Shown here in pieces: positions 9,302-18,423 of a stretch of 64,000 bases of DNA (its first letter is position 1; each line of letters opens with the position of its first letter). This DNA comes from Sphingomonas sp. GTDB taxonomy: Bacteria; Pseudomonadota; Alphaproteobacteria; Sphingomonadales; Sphingomonadaceae. The stretch is taken from assembly GCA_019635535.1 (NCBI GenBank), contig JAHBZH010000001.1:813001-877000 (forward strand). The letters are read 5' to 3'. The notes under the pieces are model-generated. The model saw only the letters and a program-made list of their open reading frames with translations, was not told the DNA's origin and ran no database searches. The position numbers were made by a program, and so were the translations under genes.

Positions 9302-9766
9302 ATGATCCTGCCGATCACGCTCACCATCGCCGGCGCGGCCGCGATTCTCCATGTCTGGCTGTCGCTGCGAGTCAGCCGCCTGCGTCGCCCGCTCAAGGTG
9401 GGCGTCGGCGACGGCGGGCACGAGATTCTCGCCCGGCGGATGCGCGCCCATGCGAATTTTTCCGAGAATGTGCCGATCTTCCTGATCCTGCTCGCGCTGA
9501 TCGAATTCGCCACCGGCGGCAGCCTGTGGCTGTGGGGCGCGGCGATCCTGTTCGTGCTCGCCCGGATCGCCCACGCCTTCGGGATGGATCGGCCCGGCGC
9601 CAATCCGCTGCGGGTCGGCGGCATCGCCGTCAGCTGGATCGTGCTGCTCGGGCTCGGCACCTACGCCATCCTGCTCGCCTATCAGAGCCCGCCCCTGCAA
9701 AGCGGCATCCAGATTTCGCCGGGCCGCGCCGCTTCGGCTCCGGCGAATCCGGGTGACGCGTCCTGA
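9302..9766 (+). CDS. MAPEG family membrane protein
   Basis: This is a 154-aa integral membrane protein with about four hydrophobic helices. The MAPEG (eicosanoid and glutathione metabolism) signature is visible in [20 protein letters not shown], followed by RIAHAFGM. Bacterial members are often glutathione-dependent transferases or peroxidases, but the exact activity is not predictable. The ATG at 9302 has GAGAGGAG upstream, which favours it over an upstream in-frame ATG at 9248. It is followed after 5 bp by the IalB-like gene, so the two probably form one transcript. Confidence 0.85.
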   Translation: MILPITLTIAGAAAILHVWLSLRVSRLRRPLKVGVGDGGHEILARRMRAHANFSENVPIFLILLALIEFATGGSLWLWGAAILFVLARIAHAFGMDRPGANPLRVGGIAVSWIVLLGLGTYAILLAYQSPPLQSGIQISPGRAASAPANPGDAS

Positions 9767-9771
9767 CGGGA

Positions 9772-10257
9772 ATGCGCGGCGGCGTCTTCCTCCTTTCTAT
9801 CGCGCTGGCCGTTCCGGCGCTGGCCCAGCCCCGCGAATCGCTCGGCGTGTTCGGCACGTGGGGCGCGTTTCGCGGCGACGGCGCCTGTTACGCGATCGCG
9901 CTCCCGCACCAGGCGCCCGAGCCGGAGGGCTGGCGGCCCTTCGTCTCGGTCGCGCACTGGCCGGGGCGCAACATCGTCAACCAGCTCCATGTCCGCCTGA
10001 GCCGCGAGAAACGCGAGGGCTCGGCCGTGCTGCTGCGCATCGACGGGCGCGTCTTCCAGCTCATCGGGCGGGGCCGCGATGCCTGGGCGCCGGACGCGCG
10101 CGCCGACGATGCCGTACAGGACGCGATGCGCACCGGCATCGACCTGGTTGTGGAGACCCGCTCGACCCAGGGAAGGCTGATGCGCGACCATTACCGGCTG
10201 CGCGGCGCGGCCACCGCGATGGATGCCGCCGCCATCGCCTGCGCACCGCGGCGCTAG
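9772..10257 (+). CDS. Secreted IalB-like protein
   Basis: This is a 161-aa protein with a clear signal peptide (cleavage likely after ALAVPALA, about residue 18). The mature part has [10 protein letters not shown], a CYAI strand, [16 protein letters not shown] and a late segment in which a small-residue helix precedes [15 protein letters not shown]. This pattern resembles invasion-associated locus B (IalB) proteins, periplasmic beta-rich proteins of alphaproteobacteria with no firm molecular role. The match is by pattern only. Confidence 0.6.
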   Translation: MRGGVFLLSIALAVPALAQPRESLGVFGTWGAFRGDGACYAIALPHQAPEPEGWRPFVSVAHWPGRNIVNQLHVRLSREKREGSAVLLRIDGRVFQLIGRGRDAWAPDARADDAVQDAMRTGIDLVVETRSTQGRLMRDHYRLRGAATAMDAAAIACAPRR

Positions 10258-10280
10258 CAAAACGAGGCTTCAGCCACTAC

Positions 10281-11501
10281 ATGGCGCGCCTCATGAACGC
10301 CGCCATGCCCATTCCCGGCCATATCGATCCGGTGCCCGTGCCGCGCCCGCAAGCGCCGGCCGATGGCGCGCAGGTCGAGCTGGTGGGCCTTTCCAAGGCG
10401 GAGATTCGCGCCGCGTTCGCCGGCGCCGGGCTGGACGACAGGCAGGCGAAGCTGCGCGCCAAGCAGATCTGGCACCAGATCTACCATCGCGGCGCCACCG
10501 ATTTCGCCGCGATGAGCGATATCGCCAAGCCGCAGCGGGCCTGGCTCGCGGAGCGGTTCGCGATCGGCCGGCCGGAGATCGTCACCGCTTTGGTCTCGAC
10601 CGACGGCACCCGCAAATGGCTGCTGCGTACCGCCGACGGCCACGATTATGAAATGGTGTTCATCCCCGATGCGGACCGGGGTACGCTCTGCGTCTCCAGC
10701 CAGGTCGGCTGCACGCTCAACTGCCGTTTCTGCCACACCGGCACGATGCGACTCGTGCGCAATCTCGATGCCGGCGAGATCGTCGGCCAGGTGATGCTGG
10801 CCCGCGATTCGCTGGGCGAATGGCCGAGCCAGCCGGAAGGGCGGATGCTCTCCAACATCGTGATGATGGGCATGGGCGAGCCGCTCTACAATTTCGACAA
10901 TGTCCGCGACGCGCTGAAGATCGTGATGGATGGCGACGGGCTCGGCCTGTCGCGCCGCCGGATCACGCTTTCCACCTCCGGCGTTGTGCCGATGATGGCG
11001 CGCGCAGGGGAAGAGATCGGCGTCAACCTCGCCGTCTCGCTCCACGCCGTCACCAAGGAAATCCGCGACGAGATCGTGCCCTTGAACCGCAAATACGGGA
11101 TCGAGGAGCTGCTCCAGGCCTGCGCCGATTATCCGGGCGCCAACAATGCCCGGCGCATCACGTTCGAATATGTGATGCTGAAGGACAAGAATGACAGCGA
11201 CGAGGATGCGCGCGAGCTGGTCCGGCTGATCCGCAAGTACAAATTGCCGGCCAAGGTGAACCTCATTCCATTCAATCCCTGGCCGGGTGCCGAATATGAA
11301 TGTTCGTCGGACGAGCGGGTGCAGCGTTTCTCGGACATCGTGTTCGAAGCGGGCATCTCCGCTCCGATCCGCCGCCCGCGCGGCCGGGACATCATGGCCG
11401 CCTGCGGACAGCTGAAGTCGGCGGCGGAAAAGAAGAGCCGCGCCGAGCTCGATCGGATCGCCGCGGAGAAGCAGGCCGCGCTTTCGGATGTTCCGGCTTA
11501 A
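10281..11501 (+). CDS. rlmN: 23S rRNA/tRNA adenine-C2 methyltransferase RlmN
   Basis: RlmN is a radical-SAM enzyme that methylates C2 of A2503 in 23S rRNA and A37 of some tRNAs. The 406-aa protein has the [4Fe-4S] motif CTLNCRFC with Cys144, Cys148 and Cys151, the [10 protein letters not shown] motif, and NLAVSLHA. The C-terminal [12 protein letters not shown] holds the conserved second catalytic cysteine. In-frame ATGs at 10281, 10293 and 10305 are all possible starts; I took the first. The 3' end overlaps the next gene by 14 bp. Confidence 0.95.
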   Translation: MARLMNAAMPIPGHIDPVPVPRPQAPADGAQVELVGLSKAEIRAAFAGAGLDDRQAKLRAKQIWHQIYHRGATDFAAMSDIAKPQRAWLAERFAIGRPEIVTALVSTDGTRKWLLRTADGHDYEMVFIPDADRGTLCVSSQVGCTLNCRFCHTGTMRLVRNLDAGEIVGQVMLARDSLGEWPSQPEGRMLSNIVMMGMGEPLYNFDNVRDALKIVMDGDGLGLSRRRITLSTSGVVPMMARAGEEIGVNLAVSLHAVTKEIRDEIVPLNRKYGIEELLQACADYPGANNARRITFEYVMLKDKNDSDEDARELVRLIRKYKLPAKVNLIPFNPWPGAEYECSSDERVQRFSDIVFEAGISAPIRRPRGRDIMAACGQLKSAAEKKSRAELDRIAAEKQAALSDVPA

Positions 11502-12198
11502 TCCGGCGCTCGATCGCAAGACGATTGCCGCGACCTTCGCGGCCGAAGGCCATGTCCAGGTCCGCGATTTCCTCCATCCCGATGACGCAGCGGCGCTCCA
11601 TGCCGAGATGCGGCGGCGCGAGGACTGGAAGCAGGTCGTCAACAGCGGCGACAAGGTCTTCGATCTCGATCGGCCGACGCGGGCCGCGATGTCGACCGAG
11701 CAGCGCGCCGCGCTTGATCAGGCGGTCCACGCCGGCGCGCGCGAGGGTTTCCAGCATCGCTACGAAGCGATCCGCGTGCCCGACGCTGCGGCCGAGCGGG
11801 AGGCTTCGGACGATCCCTTCGCCAAGTTCGCGCTGTGGCTTTCATCGGGCGAGGCGCGCGATTTCCTGCGCAGCATCATCGCCCGACCGGAGCTCGACTT
11901 CGCCGACGCGCAGGCGACGGCCTATGCGCCCGACGACTTCCTGACCAGCCATACCGACGCTATCGAAGGCAAGGGGCGGCTCGCCGCCTACGTTTTCGGC
12001 CTCACCCCGGCGTGGCGGCCCGAATGGGGCGGGCTGCTGCTCTTTCACGATGATGACGGCGATATCGCGCGCGGCCTGACCCCGCGCTTCAACGCGCTCA
12101 ATCTGTTCGCCGTGCCGCGGCTCCACAGCGTCTCGATCGTGACGCGCGCCGCGCCCTATCGGCGCTATGCCGTGACCGGCTGGCTGCGCCGCGACTGA
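11488..12198 (+). CDS. 2OG-Fe(II) oxygenase superfamily protein
   Basis: This is a 236-aa soluble dioxygenase of the prolyl-4-hydroxylase-like double-stranded beta-helix fold. The iron triad is His155 and Asp157 in SHTDAIE, and His213 in RLHSVS. Arg226 in RRYAVTGW is the probable 2-oxoglutarate anchor. [10 protein letters not shown] lies between the iron ligands. The gene starts inside the last codons of rlmN. Whether its substrate is a ribosomal or translation component, as for some relatives, is only an inference from that neighbour. Confidence 0.82.
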   Translation: MFRLNPALDRKTIAATFAAEGHVQVRDFLHPDDAAALHAEMRRREDWKQVVNSGDKVFDLDRPTRAAMSTEQRAALDQAVHAGAREGFQHRYEAIRVPDAAAEREASDDPFAKFALWLSSGEARDFLRSIIARPELDFADAQATAYAPDDFLTSHTDAIEGKGRLAAYVFGLTPAWRPEWGGLLLFHDDDGDIARGLTPRFNALNLFAVPRLHSVSIVTRAAPYRRYAVTGWLRRD

Positions 12199-12240
12199 TC
12201 GCCCCCTTGCCCCGGCCCGCCGCAAGTATATTCTGCGCGC

Positions 12241-13506
12241 ATGTGGCTGCTCGACAAGATGCTGAAGAGGCTCGTCGTGAAGGGCGAGCTGGTGGTGATC
12301 GACCATGACGGTGCGACCCGGCGCTACGGCCGGCCCGAGCCCGGCCGCGACCCGATCGCGGTCCGGCTGAACGACAGGGGCGCCGCCTTCCATATCGCCA
12401 AGGATCCGCGGGTCGGTGCGGGCGAGGCCTATATGGACGGGCGGCTGACGGTCGAGCCGCCGCACGACATTCGCGACCTGCTGCTCTTCGCCCGCGAGAA
12501 CGCGCCCTGGGAGCGGCCCGGCGCGCTCCGTCCGAAAGGCCCCCTGCGCAAGGCCATCGCCGCGATCGCCGGCCGGCTCGACCAGATCAACTGGCGCTCG
12601 CGCTCGGCGCGCAATGCCGAGCATACCTACAACCTCACCCGCCGCCTCTACGAGCTGTTCCTCGACGAGGACCGCCAGTACACGATGGCCTATTATCGCG
12701 ACCCGGCGAACAGCCTGGAGCAGGCGCAGCTCGACAAGAAGGCTCACATCGCCGCCAAGCTGAACCTGAAGCCCGGCATGAAGGTGCTCGACATCGGGTG
12801 CGGCTGGGGCGGGCTCGCGCTCTATCTCCACCGCCATTACGACGTCGACGTGCTGGGCGTCGCGCTCGCCCCCGACCAGATCGCCTTCTGCAACGAGCGG
12901 GCGGCGGAGCTGGGCGTCGCCGACCGGGTGAAGTTCGAGCTGAAGGACTATCGCGACGTCACCGGCGAGTTCGACCGGATCACCAGCGTCGGCCTGATCG
13001 AGCATCTCGGCACGCCCCATTATCCCGGCTTCTTCGCCCACACTCACCGGCTGCTGAAGCCGGACGGGATCATGTTCTCGCATTGCTGCGGCCGGATGGG
13101 CGGCCCGGGCCTCACCGACAAATGGACGCGCAAATATATCTTCCCGGGCGGCTATATCCCGGCATTGTCCGAGCTGGTGAGCGAGGCCGAGCGCAACCGG
13201 CTGATCGTCGCCGACGTGGAAGCGATGCGCTACCATTATGCCCACACGCTGGAGGAATGGTACAACCGCACCGACGCCCACCGCGAGGAGATCGTCGCGC
13301 TCTACGACGAGCGTTTCTTCCGCATGTGGCAATTCTATCTGGCCGGCGCCGAGGCCGCGTTCCGTCATGGCGGCCTGGTCAACTGGCAGCTGCAATATCT
13401 CAAGCGTCGCGACGCCGTGCCGATGACCCGCGACTATATGCATGAGGAAGCGTCGCGGCTGCGCGATTCCGACACCGCGCCGGCCTGGCATCTGGCGGCG
13501 GAATAG
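12241..13506 (+). CDS. cfa: Cyclopropane-fatty-acyl-phospholipid synthase
   Basis: This enzyme methylenates unsaturated acyl chains of membrane phospholipids using SAM. At 421 aa it has a complete SAM-binding loop (VLDIGCGWGGLALYL, near residue 182), then SVGLIEHLGTPHYPGFF, and an HCCGRMGG stretch, as in the Cfa/CmaS family. No obvious Shine-Dalgarno sequence precedes the ATG. A TATATT box lies only 8-14 bp upstream, so the message may have a very short leader. It is followed by the PAP2 gene on the same strand. Confidence 0.92.
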   Translation: MWLLDKMLKRLVVKGELVVIDHDGATRRYGRPEPGRDPIAVRLNDRGAAFHIAKDPRVGAGEAYMDGRLTVEPPHDIRDLLLFARENAPWERPGALRPKGPLRKAIAAIAGRLDQINWRSRSARNAEHTYNLTRRLYELFLDEDRQYTMAYYRDPANSLEQAQLDKKAHIAAKLNLKPGMKVLDIGCGWGGLALYLHRHYDVDVLGVALAPDQIAFCNERAAELGVADRVKFELKDYRDVTGEFDRITSVGLIEHLGTPHYPGFFAHTHRLLKPDGIMFSHCCGRMGGPGLTDKWTRKYIFPGGYIPALSELVSEAERNRLIVADVEAMRYHYAHTLEEWYNRTDAHREEIVALYDERFFRMWQFYLAGAEAAFRHGGLVNWQLQYLKRRDAVPMTRDYMHEEASRLRDSDTAPAWHLAAE

Positions 13507-13533
13507 CTGGCGCAGCATCGCGCGCTCCGGAAT

Positions 13534-13552
13534 TTACCGCGCCGTTAACCAT
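13534..13552 (+). promoter_or_regulatory. CtrA-like box upstream of the PAP2 gene
   Basis: TTAC-N7-TTAACCAT begins at 13534. It matches the CtrA consensus TTAA-N7-TTAA with one mismatch, and its 3' half is also the TTAACCAT octamer reported for alphaproteobacterial CtrA targets. It sits about 55-73 bp upstream of the ATG at 13607, in the only gap of the local cluster. Function is inferred from sequence alone. Confidence 0.35.
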
Positions 13553-13606
13553 TTCTTGAGCGCAAAGTCGTCAATGTCCCGGCGCGGCAACAGCGCAGGG
13601 GGATTC

Positions 13607-14575
13607 ATGTCGGATCGCGATTGGCTTGTGCCGAGCATCGCCTTGACCGCTGCCCTCGGGCTGTTCGCGATCGCGCTGATTCCGAGCTATTCCGGGATTC
13701 TGCCCGCGATCGGGCTGCTGCCGCTATGGGTGCTGACGGCGGCGATTCTGTCCGGTTTCTATTTCGTCGCCGCGATGATGATCGCGGGCGTTCCCAGCCC
13801 TGTCGCGCATATCCGCGGTTTCGCGGCGCGTGAATGGCGCGCAATGCTGGTCTTCGGTTTCGGCATCTTCCTTGCCGGTCTCAACATGACGACGTTCATG
13901 TGGACCAAGCCGCTGCTCAATTACCTCGTTCCCTTCTGGGCCGATCCGATGCTGGCGGACATCGACAGGGCCTTGTTTCTCGGCACCGATCCGTGGCGGC
14001 TGCTCACCTGGCTGAACTCGACGCCGATGGCGATTTTCTATCATCGGGGCTGGTTCGCGATGATGATCCTGACCTTGATCGCCGTGCTGGCCGCGCGGCC
14101 CTCTGCGGAAAAGTCCGCCGCGATGACCACCTATTTCCTGCTCTGGTCGGTGGCGGGCCCGGTGATCCACGCGCTGCTACCCGCCGCAGGGCCGATTTTC
14201 TATGCGCAGCTCGGCCTTGGCGATCGGTTTGCCGGGCTCGAGGCGGTGTCCGAGACCGGCCAGGTCGCGACCTATCTCTGGACGACCTATGCGGGCGAGG
14301 GTTTCGGTCCCGGAGCCGGCATTTCCGCGATGCCCTCGCTGCACATCGCGACGGTCGCCTGGATGATCATCGTCACGCGCGCCTTCCTGCCGAAGCTGAT
14401 CGTGCCGATGGCGCTTGCGGGGCTGTTGACCTTCCTGCTCTCCATCGCGCTGGGCTGGCACTATGCCGTGGACGGCGTCGTCGGCGCGGCGGCGGCGCTG
14501 GTCTTCCATCGGCTCCTGCTGGCCTATTATGCGGGCAGGACGGAGCGGCGCGCACCGGCGATGGTCGCCGGCTGA
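13607..14575 (+). CDS. AUR1-like PAP2 superfamily membrane protein
   Basis: This is a 322-aa polytopic membrane protein with about eight hydrophobic segments. Two PAP2 phosphatase/transferase motifs are present: SAMPSLHIA with His246, and GWHYAVDG with His285 and Asp289. The layout resembles the AUR1/inositol-phosphoceramide synthase branch rather than soluble acid phosphatases. That would fit a sphingolipid-producing sphingomonad, but the substrate is inferred. The ATG at 13607 follows GCAGGGGGA, a good ribosome binding site. A CtrA-like box lies upstream. Confidence 0.78.
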   Translation: MSDRDWLVPSIALTAALGLFAIALIPSYSGILPAIGLLPLWVLTAAILSGFYFVAAMMIAGVPSPVAHIRGFAAREWRAMLVFGFGIFLAGLNMTTFMWTKPLLNYLVPFWADPMLADIDRALFLGTDPWRLLTWLNSTPMAIFYHRGWFAMMILTLIAVLAARPSAEKSAAMTTYFLLWSVAGPVIHALLPAAGPIFYAQLGLGDRFAGLEAVSETGQVATYLWTTYAGEGFGPGAGISAMPSLHIATVAWMIIVTRAFLPKLIVPMALAGLLTFLLSIALGWHYAVDGVVGAAAALVFHRLLLAYYAGRTERRAPAMVAG

Positions 14576-14659
14576 GAATTGCGCCCGCGCGACTTTCCTG
14601 TTGCAGTTTGGCCCGATTGACGGGAGTCATCGCGCTCGTCTGTTTCCGAGCGCGAGTAT

Positions 14660-16210
14660 ATGCAGCCTTCCCAGCCACCGCCGCCCGGCACGCCCCGCGC
14701 CTTTTGGGAACGCCGCGATTTCGCGCTGGCGATGGTGCTGCTCGCGGCCCTGCCGCTGCTGTGGCCGGACGTGCCGCCGCTGCTCGATCTGCCCGGCCAT
14801 ATGGGGCGCTACCAGGTCCAGCTCGGGCTCGAATCCTCGGCCGCGCTCCAGCAATTCTATACCTTCGAATGGCGGCTGATCGCCAATCTGGGCGTGGATC
14901 TGCTGATCGAGCTGCTCGCGCCGCTGATCGGGCTCGAGGCGGCGGTGAAGCTGATCGTGCTTTCCATCCCGCCGCTCACCGTGGGGGGGCTGCTCTGGGT
15001 CGCCAATGAGGTCCATGGGCGAATCCAGCCGACCACCTTGTTTGCCCTGCCCTTCGCCTACAATTTCCCGCTCTTCTTCGGCTTCGTGAATTTCGCGCTG
15101 GCGATGGCGCTTGCGCTCATCGCCTTCGCCTTCTGGCTGCGGCTGGCGCGGCAGGGGCGGTTCGCCCTGAGGGCAATGCTGTTCGTGCCGATCTCGCTGG
15201 CCTTGTGGGTGGTCCACGCCTTCGGCTGGGGCACGCTCGGCCTGCTCGCCTTCTCGGCCGAGCTCGTCCGGCAATATGACAGCGGCCGCAACGTCTTCGC
15301 GGCGGGCTTCCGCGCCGGCCTGCACTGCCTGTCGCTGGTGCCGCCGGTGGCGCTGATGCTGTTGTGGCGCAGCGACTCCGCCGGGCAGACCGGGGACTGG
15401 TTCAACTGGGACCGCAAGTGGGACTGGCTGGTCATGGCGCTGCGCGATCGCTGGGAGTGGTTCGATCTCGCCGCGCTTGGCCTCGCGACTCTGGTCATCG
15501 CCGCCGCGCCCTTCTTCCGCCGCGTCGTCTATTCCCGCAACCTGTTCGCTTCGGCGCTGTTCCTGATCGCGGTCTACATCCTGCTGCCGCGCATCGTCTT
15601 CGGATCGGCCTATGCCGACATGCGCCTCGCGCCCTATCTGTTCGCGATCGCGCTGGTCGCGATCCGTTTCAACGAGGGCGCGAGCCGCTGGCTGATGCGG
15701 GCCGTGGCAGTCGCGGGCCTGGCCTTCGTCCTGGCGCGGACCGGCGGCACCACGATCAGCACCTGGCTCTACGACCGGTCCTTCGATCGAGAGCTGGCGG
15801 CGCTCGATCATGTTCCGCACGGCGCGCGCATGGTCAGCTTCGTCGGGCGCTTCTGCCGCGAACCCTGGGCCATGTCCCGGCTGCTGCATCTGCCCGGCCT
15901 GGCGATCGTGCGGCGCGAGGCTTTCTCCAACGATCAGTGGACGATGGAGGGCGCCCAGCTTCTCGAGGTGCGCTACGCGCCGGGCTGGCCGTTTATCCGC
16001 GATCCCAGCCAGGTCGTCACCCACATGCACTGCCGCAGCGAGGTCTGGCGGACGATCGACGCGGCGCTGGCGACCTTCCCGCGCCATGCCTTCGACTATG
16101 TCTGGCTGATCGATCCGCCGCCTTATGACGAGGAATTCACCGAAGGCCTCGTCCCCGTCTGGCGCGACGGGCGCAGCGTCCTCTATAGGGTGGCCGGGCC
16201 GCTCTCCTGA
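14660..16210 (+). CDS. GT-C-like polytopic membrane protein
   Basis: This is a 516-aa protein with roughly ten to eleven transmembrane helices. Its first periplasmic loop contains DLPGHMGRYQVQ, the acidic-plus-histidine position expected for GT-C-fold glycosyltransferases. A soluble C-terminal domain of about 130 residues follows the last helix. No named family is certain. The next gene, 25 bp downstream, is a GtrB-like glycosyltransferase, so a role in transferring a lipid-linked sugar outside the inner membrane is a reasonable inference. Confidence 0.65.
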   Translation: MQPSQPPPPGTPRAFWERRDFALAMVLLAALPLLWPDVPPLLDLPGHMGRYQVQLGLESSAALQQFYTFEWRLIANLGVDLLIELLAPLIGLEAAVKLIVLSIPPLTVGGLLWVANEVHGRIQPTTLFALPFAYNFPLFFGFVNFALAMALALIAFAFWLRLARQGRFALRAMLFVPISLALWVVHAFGWGTLGLLAFSAELVRQYDSGRNVFAAGFRAGLHCLSLVPPVALMLLWRSDSAGQTGDWFNWDRKWDWLVMALRDRWEWFDLAALGLATLVIAAAPFFRRVVYSRNLFASALFLIAVYILLPRIVFGSAYADMRLAPYLFAIALVAIRFNEGASRWLMRAVAVAGLAFVLARTGGTTISTWLYDRSFDRELAALDHVPHGARMVSFVGRFCREPWAMSRLLHLPGLAIVRREAFSNDQWTMEGAQLLEVRYAPGWPFIRDPSQVVTHMHCRSEVWRTIDAALATFPRHAFDYVWLIDPPPYDEEFTEGLVPVWRDGRSVLYRVAGPLS

Positions 16211-16235
16211 TGGCCCGTTGTGCGAAGGATCGTCC

Positions 16236-17267
16236 ATGCCCGTGCCGCTGTCGATCGTGGTTCCCTGCTACAACGAGGAGGCGTGCCTCGCCGAGCTGCA
16301 CCGCCGCCTGACCGCCGCGGCGAAGGCGGCAGTCGGCGAGGGCTACGAGATCGTGCTGGTCGATGACGGCTCGCGCGACCGGACATGGGAGATCATGCGG
16401 GAGCTGGCCGCGTCCGATCCCCGCCTGGTCGCGGTCAATCTGTCGCGCAATCACGGTCACCAGCTCGCGCTCACCGCCGGGCTCGACCTGTGCGCGGGGG
16501 AACGCATCCTGATCATCGACGCGGACCTTCAGGATCCGCCCGAGCTGCTCGGCGACATGCTCGCGAAGCTGGAGGCCGAGCAGGCGGACGTGGTTTATGC
16601 AGTGCGCCGAGCGCGCGCCGGCGAGACGGCGTTCAAGCGCGGCACCGCCAAGGTCTTCTACCGCCTGCTCTCCAAGCTCGCCGACATCGAGATCCCGCTC
16701 GACACCGGCGATTTCCGGCTGATGAGCCGCCGCGCGCTCGATGCGCTGCTCAGCCTGCCGGAGCAGGCGCGCTTCATCCGCGGCATGGTCGCCTGGGTCG
16801 GTTTCCGCCAGGTGCCCATCGCCTACGACCGGGCCGAGCGGCTGGCGGGCGAGACCAATTATCCGCTGCGCAAGATGCTGCGCCTCGCCACCGACGCGGT
16901 CACCGGCTTCTCGACCGCCCCGCTCCGCTTCGCCAGCCATATCGGCCTCGCCCTGGTCGCGGCTTCGCTGCTGCTTGTCCTCTATATCGGCGTCGCCTTC
17001 CTCACCGGCCGGGCGATCCAGGGCTGGACCTCGCTGATGCTGGTCGTCGTCGTGCTGGGCGCGGTCCAGATGTTCGTGCTCGGCATGATCGGCGAATATC
17101 TCGGCCGGCTGTATATCGAGGCGAAGCGCCGCCCACTCTACATCGTGTCCGAAATCGCGGGCGCGGCCGGCGAAGGGCCGCGCCGGCTCGGCCATGTCGC
17201 TCAGCGCCGCGAGACGATCGCGACCAGCGAGACCCCCGGCGGAAAAGGCAGGCGGCCGAGGACATAG
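16236..17267 (+). CDS. GtrB/DPM1-like family 2 glycosyltransferase
   Basis: This is a 343-aa enzyme that most likely links a sugar to polyprenyl phosphate on the cytoplasmic face. The GT-A domain starts LSIVVPCYNEE, with Asp43-Asp44 in LVDDGSRDRTW and the DAD motif (Asp95, Asp97) in IIDADLQDPPE. Two C-terminal membrane helices (about 232-252 and 268-288) are typical of GtrB/ArnC-type enzymes. It overlaps the opposing methyltransferase gene by 67 bp, tail to tail. Together with the GtrA homologue nearby it suggests a GtrABC-like sugar-decoration system. Confidence 0.88.
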   Translation: MPVPLSIVVPCYNEEACLAELHRRLTAAAKAAVGEGYEIVLVDDGSRDRTWEIMRELAASDPRLVAVNLSRNHGHQLALTAGLDLCAGERILIIDADLQDPPELLGDMLAKLEAEQADVVYAVRRARAGETAFKRGTAKVFYRLLSKLADIEIPLDTGDFRLMSRRALDALLSLPEQARFIRGMVAWVGFRQVPIAYDRAERLAGETNYPLRKMLRLATDAVTGFSTAPLRFASHIGLALVAASLLLVLYIGVAFLTGRAIQGWTSLMLVVVVLGAVQMFVLGMIGEYLGRLYIEAKRRPLYIVSEIAGAAGEGPRRLGHVAQRRETIATSETPGGKGRRPRT

Positions 17268-17929
17268 CGCTCCAGGCCGAACAGTTTCTCGAACAGCGCA
17301 TTGACCGGGCGCGGCGGCAGCTTGTCGTCGCTGTCCTCCTTGCCGGTCAGGCGTCCCGCGACGCGCGCGGCGGCGGCGAGCGGGAAGAGCAGGCTGTTGA
17401 AATAGCTCATCAGCTCGATCGTCAGGCCGGCGCGCGCGATCACGTCGCGCAGGCTCGCCTTGGTGTAGCGACGCTTGTGGTGGTTCACCACGTCGTGTGC
17501 GCTCCACATCCAGGGATGGGCCGGTACGGTGATCAGGATATGCCCGCCCGATTTCAGCTTCGCCGCCATGCCGGTCAGCGCCGCCTCGTCCGCCTCGACA
17601 TGCTCCAGCACGTCGAGGATCGCGATCAGGTCGTAGGCGCTGTCATCGACGCCGGTCAGCTGCGGCAAGGGCGCGTTCATCACCGTCCGACCGAGCCGTC
17701 GGCTGGCAATGTCGCGCGCCGCGCCGTCGATCTCGATCGCATCGACCCTCCCGAAGCGACCGAGCATCGCCAGATTGTGCCCGGTGCCGCAGCCGATCTC
17801 CAGGATGCGCGCCGGGTCCGGAAGCGCGATCCCGCGCCCGATCAGATCGGCCAGGATGTCGCGCCGGGCGCGATACCACCAGTGCCGCTCGTCCAGCTCG
17901 GCCATCCGGTCATAGACGATACGTTCCAT
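17201..17929 (-). CDS. Class I SAM-dependent methyltransferase
   Basis: This is a 242-aa methyltransferase of the Methyltransf_11/UbiE-like type. Motif I is ARILEIGCGTGHN near residue 43, followed by AIEID and LIAILDVLEHVE. The N-terminal HWWYRARRDIL is common in methyltransferases that sit in surface glycan clusters. Translation is coupled to the GtrA gene by a 1-nt overlap (TGATG). The acceptor molecule is not known. Confidence 0.85.
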   Translation of the reverse strand: MERIVYDRMAELDERHWWYRARRDILADLIGRGIALPDPARILEIGCGTGHNLAMLGRFGRVDAIEIDGAARDIASRRLGRTVMNAPLPQLTGVDDSAYDLIAILDVLEHVEADEAALTGMAAKLKSGGHILITVPAHPWMWSAHDVVNHHKRRYTKASLRDVIARAGLTIELMSYFNSLLFPLAAAARVAGRLTGKEDSDDKLPPRPVNALFEKLFGLERYVLGRLPFPPGVSLVAIVSRR

Positions 17930-18339
17930 CAGCCGAACACCCACTGGCGATTCAGGGTGAACGTCACCAGCGGCGTGACGAACAGGATCGGGATAAGCGG
18001 CCACCACCACGGCCCGGCCAGCATGTTCGGCGCCGTGAGGAGGAACACGAACAGTGCGTTGAGGCCGAGGCTGACCAGCGACACGATGAAGAAGCGGCTC
18101 GTCGTCCTGGCCGTGTTGTCGCGCGTGCCGTGGCCCCGGAAGCTCCAGCGGCTGTGCAGCACATAGCCGGTGACCATCGCGACGAAATAGCCGGCGAGAT
18201 TGGCGATCTGCGGCGAGACGATGCCGAGCCCGGCGAGCGGCGAATAGACGAGCGCGTAAAGCCCGGTGACGAAGCCGCCGACCAGGCCGAAGCGGAAAAG
18301 CTGTCCGACGATTTCGGCGAATCCGCCGCCGCGCCCCAT
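17929..18339 (-). CDS. GtrA family flippase-like protein
   Basis: This is a 136-aa protein with four predicted helices and the GtrA signature: RFGLVGGFVTGLYALVYSPL at the N-terminus, NLAGYFVAMVTGYVLHSRW in the middle, and the C-terminal FTLNRQWVF. GtrA proteins move polyprenyl-phosphate-linked sugars across the inner membrane. The probable partner, the GtrB-like enzyme, is on the opposite strand 0.7 kb away. It is transcribed divergently from the GT-C-like gene at 18424. Confidence 0.88.
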   Translation of the reverse strand: MGRGGGFAEIVGQLFRFGLVGGFVTGLYALVYSPLAGLGIVSPQIANLAGYFVAMVTGYVLHSRWSFRGHGTRDNTARTTSRFFIVSLVSLGLNALFVFLLTAPNMLAGPWWWPLIPILFVTPLVTFTLNRQWVFG

Positions 18340-18423
18340 ATCCGGCCGCTCCTGTTCCCGGGCGCTTGCCCTTTGCCCGCGAGGGACTAATGCCGTCGCA
18401 AGGGCTTGAAAAGGGGCTTGGCT

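Noticed and set aside
12207..12232. TTGCCC and TATATT before the CFA synthase gene as a promoter
   Set aside because: The spacer is only 14 bp, too short for a reliable sigma-70-type call. I mention the TATATT only in the gene entry.
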